A stretch of DNA of 64,000 nt from JAGFIY01 sp964499285 (GTDB lineage: Bacteria; Bacteroidota; Ignavibacteria; Ignavibacteriales; Melioribacteraceae), in assembly GCA_964499285.1 (NCBI GenBank), contig CAZCLA010000012.1, forward strand, positions 1 through 64,000. The letters run 5' to 3'. The notes beneath the pieces are model-generated. The model was not told the origin of the DNA, ran no database searches, and worked only from the letters and a program-made list of their open reading frames with translations. Made by a program: the position numbers and the translations under genes. Below are positions 36,925-45,189 of this stretch, in pieces. Every line of letters starts with the position of its first letter. Within the stretch, counting starts at the first letter, position 1.

Positions 36925-37750
36925 TATTCTTCGCAACATATATTTAATCACGATTTTGACATTACGTGAAACTTTTTCTCGCAAGATATTTATTGCCTTT
37001 TTTGCAATCTCCACACTGTCATTGATAACAATGGGATTAATTCTCGCATCAGTCGATGTTGAAAGTTTTATGGCTTTCTTTGGACAGAAATCTCAAAACG
37101 ATGAAATAATACTTAGCGAAATATTACGCGGGCTTAAACTTATTATCGTTAGTCCGCTTTTCGGATTCGGCTTATTCCTTTCAATTTTTAGTGTTTCAAG
37201 CTTAGTGCCAAATATGCTTGAGAAAGGAAATATCGATCTTCTCCTCTCAAAACCGGTTGCGCGATATCAAATTATAATTGGAAAATTTTTTGGCGGTACA
37301 CTAGTAGTTTTTCTGAATATTGCATATTTAGTAATAGGAATGTGGCTGCTTTTTGGAATTAAGTTTGGTGTTTGGGAAACAGCTTTTCTATACTCAATTC
37401 CGATGATAACATTCACTTTTGCAGTTCTTTATTCGCTTATAATCATTGTCGGTATTATGACGAAAAGTTCAATTTTGGCAATGATGCTTTCATATATTAT
37501 TTTTATTATTATTTCTCCGTTGCTTGCTTTCCGTGAAAATTTTTACCCGCTCATAAATAACAAGGCAGCAGAAATAGTACTTGACGTTTTATATTATATC
37601 ATTCCAAAAACTTCAGAACTCGGCACCCAAATGAATGATTTGACAATCTCTGGAGGGATTGATGATTTCCAACCAATTCTAACCTCACTCGTCTTTATGA
37701 TTCTCATTTTATATTCATCAATTATTATTTTTAATAAAAAAGATTACTGA
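36917..37750 (+). CDS. ABC-2 type transporter permease
   Basis: I choose the ATG giving MNDILRNIYLITILTLRETF, with AAAGG 8 bases upstream; a longer frame to 36893 adds eight charged residues. The roughly 277-residue protein has about six membrane spans and the typical ABC-2 order: an amphipathic N-terminal helix with TLRETFSRKIF, then LLLSKPVARYQIIIGKFFGG. It forms the membrane part of the exporter whose ATPase gene precedes it. Substrate is not evident. Confidence 0.87.
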   Translation: MNDILRNIYLITILTLRETFSRKIFIAFFAISTLSLITMGLILASVDVESFMAFFGQKSQNDEIILSEILRGLKLIIVSPLFGFGLFLSIFSVSSLVPNMLEKGNIDLLLSKPVARYQIIIGKFFGGTLVVFLNIAYLVIGMWLLFGIKFGVWETAFLYSIPMITFTFAVLYSLIIIVGIMTKSSILAMMLSYIIFIIISPLLAFRENFYPLINNKAAEIVLDVLYYIIPKTSELGTQMNDLTISGGIDDFQPILTSLVFMILILYSSIIIFNKKDY

Positions 37751-37784
37751 AATAGGGCTTTTTTTAGCTATTTTAATAATTCTA

Positions 37785-37813
37785 TTGGCATCAATGTTGA
37801 TGAAAATTAATAA
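37785..37813 (+). promoter_or_regulatory. Candidate promoter of the hbd-ackA pair
   Basis: TTGGCA (37785-37790) and TAATAA (37808-37813) are separated by 17 bases, 24 bases before the dehydrogenase ATG. An FNR-box-like sequence, TTGAT-N4-ATTAA (37797-37810), lies within it. Confidence 0.35.
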
Positions 37814-37837
37814 TTATTAAATAATAATGAGAAAAGT

Positions 37838-38773
37838 ATGCCCGAAGAAAAATTAAAACTGGAAGATCTTTTAGGCGAAAAAGCTAGAGAAGCTGAACAG
37901 GAAAGAATAGAATATGTTGCGATTATTGGAGCCGGAGTGATGGGACAGGGAATAGCTCAAACTGTTTCTGCAGCGGGTTTGGACGTTTTGATAGTCGAGA
38001 AAAATGAAGAAACATTAGAAGCTGCCAAAGCACAATTAACCGAATCAATGAAAAGAGATATTTCACGATGGAGTTTGACCGAAAGTGAGATGAAAGCAGT
38101 TTTAAGTCGAATCACATGGACATTGGACCTCAACGAAATGTCGGATTGCGATATGATAATTGAGGCTGTCGAGGAAAATTTTCAGTTGAAAAGAATGCTT
38201 TTCAAAAAGATGGATGAGGTTGCAAAACCCGAGACAATATGCGTATCAAATACATCTACACTTAGTCTTACGAAAATTGCCGAGATTACGAATAGAAGTG
38301 ATCGGATCATAGGTATGCATTTTCTTCATCCGGTTCCAAAAATTCCATTGGTAGAATTGATTAGAGGACTTGAGACCTCGGATAAAACAGTTAAGATTAC
38401 AAAGATGTTCGCTGCAAAAATTGGCAAAACTGCTGTTGAGGTCTATGAATATCCAGGTTTCGTAACAACAAGAGCGATCGTTCCCTTATTGAACGAAGCA
38501 ATGCATATTCTTCTTGAGGGAGTTGCGAAGGCAAAGGATATTGATACTGCTATGAAGCTGGGTTATAATTTTCAGACGGGTCCGCTCGAAATGGCGGATA
38601 CAATGGGATTAGACGAAGTGCTTGCTTGGATGGAACAACTTTGGTCAACTTTGGGCGAACCACGTTACCGTCCTTGTCCAATACTAAGAAAATTAGTGCG
38701 CGAAAGAAAACTTGGTAAAAAAACCGGTGAAGGGTTCTTTAAGTACGATGCCGAAGGAAAAATAATAAACTAA
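37838..38773 (+). CDS. 3-hydroxyacyl-CoA dehydrogenase (3-hydroxybutyryl-CoA dehydrogenase-like)
   Basis: This 311-residue NAD(P)-dependent enzyme has an N-terminal extension of about 24 charged residues before the Rossmann loop VAIIGAGVMGQGIAQ. Catalytic features are SNTSTLSLTKIA, the His of GMHFLHPVPKIPLVELIRG, and the C-terminal domain NEAMHILLEGVAKAKDIDTAMKLGYN with GPLEMADTMGLD. It lacks a hydratase domain, so it is the stand-alone type used in butyrate formation or breakdown and in fatty acid oxidation. It lies 15 bases upstream of ackA, which suggests a fermentation role. Confidence 0.92.
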   Translation: MPEEKLKLEDLLGEKAREAEQERIEYVAIIGAGVMGQGIAQTVSAAGLDVLIVEKNEETLEAAKAQLTESMKRDISRWSLTESEMKAVLSRITWTLDLNEMSDCDMIIEAVEENFQLKRMLFKKMDEVAKPETICVSNTSTLSLTKIAEITNRSDRIIGMHFLHPVPKIPLVELIRGLETSDKTVKITKMFAAKIGKTAVEVYEYPGFVTTRAIVPLLNEAMHILLEGVAKAKDIDTAMKLGYNFQTGPLEMADTMGLDEVLAWMEQLWSTLGEPRYRPCPILRKLVRERKLGKKTGEGFFKYDAEGKIIN

Positions 38774-38788
38774 CGATAAGAGATATTT

Positions 38789-40003
38789 ATGAAAATTTTA
38801 GTTCTAAATTGTGGTAGTTCTTCTATAAAATATCAATTTATTGATACAGAATTTGCTGCCCCGCAAGCGAAAGGTCAAGTTGAACGAATTGGGATGATGA
38901 GCGCTGTATTGACACATCAACCTGCTGGAAAAGAAAAAATTAGAATAGTTGGAGAAATTTTAGACCATAAAATTGCAATCGAATATGTGATTGCAGTCTT
39001 ACTCTCTCCTAATCATGGCGTAATAAAAGATAAAAACGAAATTGATGCTGTAGGCCATAGAGTCGTGCACGGTGGTGAAACTTTTTCAGGCTCGGTTCTA
39101 ATAACAGAAAGTGTTATGCGTGCATTAAAAGAAAATATTGAGTTAGCCCCGCTTCACAATCCTCCTAACATTAAAGGTATAGAAGCAGTTACTATTCAAC
39201 TCCCCAATACACCTCAATGCGGTGTTTTCGATACGGCATTTCATGCTAAGATGCCTCCTCATGCATATCTTTACGGTATTCCGCGCGAGTTATACAAAAG
39301 ATATAAAATTAGACGTTACGGTTTTCACGGCACCTCACACAGATATGTATCTCAACGTGCAGCCGAACTCATGGGAAAGGATATTAGGGAATTAAAAATT
39401 ATTACTGCCCATCTTGGAAACGGTGCAAGTATTGCAGCAATAAACGGTGGTGTTTCGATTGATACATCAATGGGATTCACACCGCTCGAAGGGTTGCTTA
39501 TGGGAACAAGATGCGGGGATTTGGATCCTTCGGTTATTCTCTATATTATGGGAAAGGAAGGACTTTCAATCGGTGAAGCAAATACACTGATGAACAAACA
39601 TAGTGGTTTGATCGGTGTAAGTGGTGAGAGCAGTGATATGAGGGAGATTGAAGAAGCAAAAGCTGCAAACGATAAAAAAGCTTCCGAAGCATTCAATCTT
39701 TTTACTTACAGGATTAAAAAATATATTGGCGCTTATTCTGCGGCTATGGGCGGCATTGATGCCTTGGTTTTTACGGGCGGAATAGGCGAGAACTCAACTT
39801 TGGTCAGAAATGATGTCTGTGCAAATATGGACTATCTCGGGATTAAACTTGATGAACATAAAAATGAATCTCCAAAAGGTGAAGCAGATATATCAAAAAA
39901 TGATTCGAAGGTGAGGGTATTTAGAATTCCGACTAATGAAGAGTTGGTTATTGCACTGGATACCGAAGAGATAGTTTCAAAACATTTGAAAAATCTGAAT
40001 TAG
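38789..40003 (+). CDS. ackA: Acetate kinase
   Basis: The 404-residue enzyme makes ATP from acetyl phosphate, releasing acetate. Family signatures are LNCGSSSIKYQ, HRVVHGGETF, FDTAFHAKMP, YGFHGTSHRYV, AHLGNGASIAAINGG, DTSMGFTPLEGLLMGTRCGDLDP and FTGGIGENS. Length matches acetate kinase and is longer than butyrate kinase (about 355). No phosphotransacetylase gene is in the window. It is followed by a clear intrinsic terminator. Confidence 0.97.
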   Translation: MKILVLNCGSSSIKYQFIDTEFAAPQAKGQVERIGMMSAVLTHQPAGKEKIRIVGEILDHKIAIEYVIAVLLSPNHGVIKDKNEIDAVGHRVVHGGETFSGSVLITESVMRALKENIELAPLHNPPNIKGIEAVTIQLPNTPQCGVFDTAFHAKMPPHAYLYGIPRELYKRYKIRRYGFHGTSHRYVSQRAAELMGKDIRELKIITAHLGNGASIAAINGGVSIDTSMGFTPLEGLLMGTRCGDLDPSVILYIMGKEGLSIGEANTLMNKHSGLIGVSGESSDMREIEEAKAANDKKASEAFNLFTYRIKKYIGAYSAAMGGIDALVFTGGIGENSTLVRNDVCANMDYLGIKLDEHKNESPKGEADISKNDSKVRVFRIPTNEELVIALDTEEIVSKHLKNLN

Positions 40004-40027
40004 ATTGTACTCAAAAATGTTATGATT

Positions 40028-40057
40028 AATCCCGTTCACTTTTGAACGGGATTTTTA
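40028..40057 (+). terminator. Intrinsic terminator after ackA
   Basis: AATCCCGTTCA and TGAACGGGATT form a perfect 11-bp stem around a CTTT loop, with TTTTT at the 3' end. It closes the hbd-ackA unit and insulates the downstream SDR gene. Confidence 0.85.
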
Positions 40058-40090
40058 ATTTTAAATAACCAATCAAAAAGGGATAAACGA

Positions 40091-40882
40091 ATGAATCTTA
40101 ATTTGAAGGGAAAGCGAGCACTGATAACAGCAGCAAGCAAAGGGATAGGTTATGCTGCTGCGGATATGTTAATGGAGGAAGGTGCGGAAATCGCAATTCT
40201 TTCCAGCAATAATAATAATATAGAAGCAGCCGCAACTAAATTAAGACAGAAACACAATCGTGAAGTTTTTTCGGCAGTGTGTGATTTAAATTCATTGAAA
40301 TCCATCACTTTAACTTATGATGAAATTAATAATGAATTTGGGGGATTTGATATACTTGTAAATAATTGCGGGGGACCAGTCCCGGGCAGTTTTGAAACAC
40401 TTTCGGATGAAGATTGGGATAAAGCTTATATTCAAGTGTTACGCAGCACTGTTAAATTCACTCAATTGTTAATGCCCAATATGAAAACCCAAAAGTGGGG
40501 TCGAATTATTAATATTACTTCCCTTTCCGTTAAACAGCCTGTGGAGAATTTGATGTTATCAAACACTTTCAGAACTGGCATCATCGGTTTTGCAAAATCA
40601 CTTTCTAACGAAGTCGGTAAGTATAATATTACTGTTAATAATATTGCTCCCGGTTATACATTGACATCGCGACTAATGGAATTGGCAGAAATCCGAGCAA
40701 GGGGAAAAGGGATTACAACTGAAGAGGAAATTAAAATGATGGGCGATTCAGTTCCATTAAAAAGAGTTGGTGGAGCATATGAAATTGCTGCTCTAATAGC
40801 ATTTCTTGCTTCGGAGCATAGCGGATATATTACAGGAAGCACAATTGCCGTTGATGGCGGCGCAATAAAATCAACTTTGTAA
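40091..40882 (+). CDS. Divergent short-chain dehydrogenase/reductase (BKR-like) without the catalytic Tyr
   Basis: This 263-residue SDR has the Rossmann core, but the glycine motif reads TAASKGIG and the catalytic positions are altered. Taking Ser144 of NITSLS as the conserved Ser, the expected Tyr is Ser157 and the expected Lys is Arg161 (LSNTFR). The rest (NNCGGP, NNIAPGYTLTSRL, SGYITGSTIAVDGG) is well conserved. A recognised BKR-like SDR subgroup lacks a perfect cofactor motif and tetrad, and this looks like a member. Activity is therefore uncertain. A possible operon partner, a FAD protein, follows 25 bases later. Confidence 0.88.
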   Translation: MNLNLKGKRALITAASKGIGYAAADMLMEEGAEIAILSSNNNNIEAAATKLRQKHNREVFSAVCDLNSLKSITLTYDEINNEFGGFDILVNNCGGPVPGSFETLSDEDWDKAYIQVLRSTVKFTQLLMPNMKTQKWGRIINITSLSVKQPVENLMLSNTFRTGIIGFAKSLSNEVGKYNITVNNIAPGYTLTSRLMELAEIRARGKGITTEEEIKMMGDSVPLKRVGGAYEIAALIAFLASEHSGYITGSTIAVDGGAIKSTL

Positions 40883-40907
40883 AAAATAATTTAAAAAATT
40901 GATAAAT

Positions 40908-42461
40908 ATGTTTAAAGATATTGAGATAACTTGTTTTCCTAAAGATGTTTATAATGAATCATTTCATATTGATTCTGCTGCTAATATTCTTAAAATTCCT
41001 CGGAACAGAATAACCGGCATAAAAATTATAAAACGATCGATTGATGCCCGGCAGAAACCAATTTATAGATTGAGAGCAAGAGTGTTTATCGATCATACGG
41101 AGCAAGATAAACCTTTTGAGAGAATAACTTACAAAGTTCGAAAAGATCAAAAAGCAGCAATAATTGGTTTTGGTCCGGCTGGTATGTTTGCCGCTCTTAA
41201 GTTGTTGGAAGCCGGAATTAAGCCCATAGTATTTGAGAGAGGAAAGGATGTTCAATCAAGAAGAAGGGATATCCGGTATTTGATGAGGGAGCATCTAGTC
41301 AATCCCGAATCAAATTACTGTTTTGGCGAGGGAGGTGCGGGAGCATATTCGGATGGAAAGCTTTACACTAGATCGCTTAAAAGAGGTAGTGTCGAAGAAA
41401 TTTTGAATGTGCTTGTGGAGCACGGTGCATCTGAGGATATTTTAATAGATGCTCATCCTCATATAGGTTCAAATAAACTGCCAAAAGTAGTTAAAAATAT
41501 ACGTCAAACCATACTTGATGGAGAAGGTGAAATTTATTTCGACTCTAAGTTGACGGATATTGTTATCGATAATTCCAAAATAGTTGGTATTGTTATAAAC
41601 AATGAAGAAGAATTTTTATTTGATAATGTGATTCTTTCTATTGGTCACTCCGCTCGGGATGTTTATCAACTTCTTCATCGTAAGAAAATTCTACTTGAGC
41701 AAAAGGAATTTGCGATGGGTGTTAGAATAGAACATCCGCAGCAAATTATTGACGAAATTCAATATAAGCAGAAAATCCGTGAGTTAAATCTTCCTGCAGC
41801 AAGCTACAATCTTTCTTGTCAAATTGATCAAAGAGGGGTTTATTCATTTTGTATGTGTCCGGGTGGAATAATCGTTCCAGCATCAACCTCTAAGGAGGAA
41901 CTTGTTCTAAACGGTATGTCAGTTTCTAGGAGGGATTCAAAATTTGCCAATTCTGGATTTGTCGTAAGCGTTGTGAAAGATGATCTTCTACCTTTTGAAG
42001 AGCATGGCATTTTTGCCGGTTTAGAATATCAAAAGTACTTTGAAAATCTTTGCTTTGTTGCTGGTGGATCAAATCAGACCTCCCCGGCACAAAGGATGAC
42101 AGATTTTGTAAACAATAAACTCTCGGATTCGCTTCCCGAATCTTCATACATTCCCGGGATTGTTTCCGCCCCGCTTCATGAAATAATTCCAGAAGGGCTG
42201 AGAGAAAGAATGAAAAAAGCCCTTATATTTTTTGGTAAAAAGAAGCGCGGTTACTATACGGAGGAAGCACAAATATTGGCTCCCGAATCAAGAACAAGTT
42301 CGCCAATAAGAATTCCGCGAAGTCATACCTCATTTGAGCATATCCAAATATCCGGATTATTTCCATGCGGAGAAGGTGCTGGCTATGCGGGGGGAATCGT
42401 ATCAGCAGCAATTGATGGTCAAAATTGTGCGAAGGCAGTTATTAATAAATTGAAGGAATAA
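40908..42461 (+). CDS. FAD-dependent oxidoreductase-like protein (COG2509 family)
   Basis: I use the ATG giving MFKDIEITCF (about 517 residues) in place of a TTG three codons upstream. An N-terminal domain of about 85 residues precedes the dinucleotide loop AAIIGFGPAGMFAALKLLEAG. The family motifs CFGEGGAGAYSDGKLYTR, VILSIGHSARDVY, EFAMGVRIEHPQ and the C-terminal PCGEGAGYAGGIVSAAIDG are present. COG2509 proteins are predicted flavoprotein dehydrogenases with no established reaction. The neighbouring SDR gives a weak hint of shared redox chemistry. Confidence 0.88.
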   Translation: MFKDIEITCFPKDVYNESFHIDSAANILKIPRNRITGIKIIKRSIDARQKPIYRLRARVFIDHTEQDKPFERITYKVRKDQKAAIIGFGPAGMFAALKLLEAGIKPIVFERGKDVQSRRRDIRYLMREHLVNPESNYCFGEGGAGAYSDGKLYTRSLKRGSVEEILNVLVEHGASEDILIDAHPHIGSNKLPKVVKNIRQTILDGEGEIYFDSKLTDIVIDNSKIVGIVINNEEEFLFDNVILSIGHSARDVYQLLHRKKILLEQKEFAMGVRIEHPQQIIDEIQYKQKIRELNLPAASYNLSCQIDQRGVYSFCMCPGGIIVPASTSKEELVLNGMSVSRRDSKFANSGFVVSVVKDDLLPFEEHGIFAGLEYQKYFENLCFVAGGSNQTSPAQRMTDFVNNKLSDSLPESSYIPGIVSAPLHEIIPEGLRERMKKALIFFGKKKRGYYTEEAQILAPESRTSSPIRIPRSHTSFEHIQISGLFPCGEGAGYAGGIVSAAIDGQNCAKAVINKLKE

Positions 42462-42464
42462 AGT

Positions 42465-43541
42465 TTATTCCGTGGATTTTACTTCATATCCGATACGATT
42501 AATTATAACTTTTGCCGAAGCGGCATCCTCTGCAGATTCAAATGAAATGCGAAATGTGCCCCCGGTTCCTTCGCGGATTTTAAGAAGTTCGATATCCTTT
42601 ATGTTTATATTTTTTTCGAACAACGCGCTTGAGATTTTACTTATTACGCCAGGTTCATCCGTCACAAATACAAATAGATCAAATAACTGAGTTAAAAATC
42701 CTTTGGTGTTCTTCGGAATTTCGTCACGAAACTTTCTTGCAGTTTCAAATTTATGTTTCATTTCCATTGTATTCATTGATTCGATCGCAACTTTCATACT
42801 CTTCAGTTCTGTTTGAAGTCGATCAATTTCAAACAATATTTTTTCTTTGTTTGAATCTATGATATCTTCCCAAACCGAAAAATCGGAAGATGCAATTCGT
42901 GTCATATCCCGAAAACCACCCGCAGCAAAATCCAATGCTTTCTCGTTTTCTTTACTTACGGTGTTTATGAGAGTTACCGACAAAATCTGGGGAAGATGAC
43001 TAACCTTACTAACAATTGAATCGTGTGTGTCAGCATCTATAATAGTAATTCTCGCACCTAAAGCCTCTATTAACTTGACGAAGTCAATCTTGTTCGGAAG
43101 ATTATCTATTTCATCAGTCAGGATGTAAACTGAGTTTTCAAATAGTAGAGGATCCGAATTTGAATAACCGCCAGATTCTTTCCCGGTCATTGGGTGTCCG
43201 CCAACATAGCAGCCTTCACTTTTAAGCGAAACCCATTTTTTCTTTAATATTGATTTTACACCACAGACATCCGTTATTATAGATGATCTTTTTACCAACG
43301 GGGCTAGATCTTCCATAATTTTAATTGCGGAGTTCAAAGGAGTGCATATAAATATAAAATCACTTTTGTCGATTTCATTTAATCCAATTGCACTGTCAAT
43401 GCTGCCTTCATTTAAGGCTGCTTGGGAAATCTCAGAATTGTCTATTCCCGAAATTTCAATTTTGAGTGAGGATTTCTTCAATGCTTTTGCGATTGAACCA
43501 CCTATTAACCCTAACCCAATAATAGTTACTTTTTTGATCAT
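42465..43541 (-). CDS. tyrA: Prephenate dehydrogenase with C-terminal ACT domain
   Basis: The 358-residue protein oxidises prephenate to 4-hydroxyphenylpyruvate in tyrosine synthesis. The N-terminal loop IIGLGLIGGSIAKAL, the catalytic-region HPMTGKESGGY and the helical dimer domain with SHLPQILSVTL and FAAGGFRDMTRIASS are clear. The last 70 residues (FVTDEPGVISKISSALFEKNINI) form an ACT domain, so feedback control by an amino acid is likely. It shares ATGA with the end of aroF, which indicates translational coupling. Confidence 0.95.
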   Translation of the reverse strand: MIKKVTIIGLGLIGGSIAKALKKSSLKIEISGIDNSEISQAALNEGSIDSAIGLNEIDKSDFIFICTPLNSAIKIMEDLAPLVKRSSIITDVCGVKSILKKKWVSLKSEGCYVGGHPMTGKESGGYSNSDPLLFENSVYILTDEIDNLPNKIDFVKLIEALGARITIIDADTHDSIVSKVSHLPQILSVTLINTVSKENEKALDFAAGGFRDMTRIASSDFSVWEDIIDSNKEKILFEIDRLQTELKSMKVAIESMNTMEMKHKFETARKFRDEIPKNTKGFLTQLFDLFVFVTDEPGVISKISSALFEKNINIKDIELLKIREGTGGTFRISFESAEDAASAKVIINRIGYEVKSTE

Positions 43542-44551
43542 AGATCTCTGCCGATAGCTTTAGCAATCAGCTTAAGTTCTCCAATCAAATCCAAATATTG
43601 ATTTGGAAGAAGGGCTTGCGGTCCGTCCGAAAGCGCATTCTCCGGGTCGTCGTGAATCTCGATCATAAGCCCATCGGCACCGGCGGCAATAGCAGCTCGC
43701 GCCATTGGAGGAACTTGTTTACGAAGACCTGTTGCATGAGAAGGGTCTGCGATTACGGGAAGATGACTTTTTTCGTGAACAACAGGAATTGCCGAAAGAT
43801 CAAAAGTGTTTCGAGTGTATGTTTCAAAAGTTCTAATCCCTCGTTCACATAGGAATACATTTTTATTATTGCTTGAAAGCAAATATTCTGCTGACATAAG
43901 CCATTCTTCTATTGTCGCCGATAACCCGCGTTTGAGAAGCACTGGAATATTCGATTGCCCAAGTTCCTTCAGCAACGAAAAGTTCTGCATGTTTCGTGCA
44001 CCAACCTGAAGAATGTCGGCATATTTGCTTATCAAATCGATTTGACCTATTTGAAGAACTTCAGTTATTACTATAAGTCCGAATTCGTCGGCAGCCTTTC
44101 TTATAAGTTTTAATCCTTCTTCCCCTAAACCTTGAAAAGAATATGGAGAAGAGCGGGGCTTAAAAGCACCACCGCGCAGAATTTTTGCGCCGGATCTACT
44201 GACAATTTCGGCTAATCGAAAAATCTGTTCTTCGCTTTCGATTGAGCAAGGGCCGGCAATAAGCACAATATTGTTTCCGCCTATTTTGCATCCCTTAATG
44301 TCTATGATAGAATCTTCTTTTTTGAAATTTCGACTTGCAAGTTTAAATGGATCGGTAATTCGGTAAACGTCGGCAACACCTTCAAGAATTTTCACTTTTC
44401 TAATATCGAAATCCGGCTGAACACCAATTGCGCCTATTATAGTGCGCATTTCACCAACTGATACGTGAGTTTTAAAGCCGTAATCTTCCAAATGTTTAAG
44501 AATATCTTTTATTTGTACTTCACTTGCGTCTTTTTGAACAACTACAACCAC
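43538..44551 (-). CDS. aroF: 3-deoxy-7-phosphoheptulonate (DAHP) synthase, type I-beta
   Basis: This 337-residue enzyme condenses phosphoenolpyruvate with erythrose-4-phosphate, the first step of aromatic biosynthesis. An N-terminal ferredoxin-like regulatory domain (residues 1-70, MVVVVQKDASEVQI...GAIGVQ) precedes the barrel with LIAGPCSIES, LRGGAFKPRSSPYSFQGLG, QVGARNMQNF, VLLKRGLSATIEEWLMSAEY and DPSHATG. The domain order is that of the Thermotoga-type enzyme, which is inhibited by tyrosine through the N-terminal domain. Directly coupled to tyrA, it forms a tyrosine-pathway operon. Confidence 0.96.
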   Translation of the reverse strand: MVVVVQKDASEVQIKDILKHLEDYGFKTHVSVGEMRTIIGAIGVQPDFDIRKVKILEGVADVYRITDPFKLASRNFKKEDSIIDIKGCKIGGNNIVLIAGPCSIESEEQIFRLAEIVSRSGAKILRGGAFKPRSSPYSFQGLGEEGLKLIRKAADEFGLIVITEVLQIGQIDLISKYADILQVGARNMQNFSLLKELGQSNIPVLLKRGLSATIEEWLMSAEYLLSSNNKNVFLCERGIRTFETYTRNTFDLSAIPVVHEKSHLPVIADPSHATGLRKQVPPMARAAIAAGADGLMIEIHDDPENALSDGPQALLPNQYLDLIGELKLIAKAIGRDL

Positions 44552-44565
44552 AACATCTCCGTTAA

Positions 44566-45189
44566 TTAATCATGAAAATTTTTCTCACCGGCTAAAATAG
44601 CTAAATCCAGGTAATCTTCCTTGGTTGGAATGGCACACGAATATGCGGAACTGTAAGCGCAGTAAGGATTGAAAGCCAAATTAAAATCGATTGTATAAAT
44701 ATTATCCGGGTGATCTATATATTCGAAATCAAGATATCTTCCCACACCGTAGGTCTCATTATTTGTGGTTCTATCGGTAAACCAGATTCCGTAGTAATAT
44801 GCATCGTTTGATGCTTTTGTCTTATAGACATTTAGATTGTGTAAAGTGTCTTTGTACGCAAATTGTAAATATCCGTATCTTATTGTTTCCCGAGGTTCAC
44901 CCTGTGTTCCGTAAATAGTTATTGTGTCGGGGTTTTCGTATTTGGTAAGTTTACTTTTAAATACGAATTCTGGTTTCACTTCAAAATAATTCAAGGGATG
45001 GAATTCTACTTTTTCTTTAAAATTAAAAGGGGAGTTTGAAGCAAACTGCATCAAAGAATCTTTATGTTCGCGGTAAGTTTCTATTTCTTCAATATATTTT
45101 TCCTCTTCAGGTGTATATTCCGAAGCGCAGGAAGTTATGAAAAATGCAATTGATATCGTTAGAATTATTTTGCTAAATTGTTTCATCAT
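44566..45189 (-). CDS. DUF1684 lipoprotein
   Basis: The start is one of two adjacent ATGs (45189 or 45186) preceded by AAGGAT; a longer frame to 45201 is less likely. A hydrophobic stretch ends at FITSCASE, predicting a lipoprotein. The DUF1684 signature is clear: FTDRTTNNETYGVGRYLDFE, then IDFNLAFNPYCAYSSAYSC and LAILAGEKNF. The family is widespread in Bacteroidota and has no established function. The gene overlaps the end of mutS by 14-17 bases. Confidence 0.88.
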   Translation of the reverse strand: MMKQFSKIILTISIAFFITSCASEYTPEEEKYIEEIETYREHKDSLMQFASNSPFNFKEKVEFHPLNYFEVKPEFVFKSKLTKYENPDTITIYGTQGEPRETIRYGYLQFAYKDTLHNLNVYKTKASNDAYYYGIWFTDRTTNNETYGVGRYLDFEYIDHPDNIYTIDFNLAFNPYCAYSSAYSCAIPTKEDYLDLAILAGEKNFHD

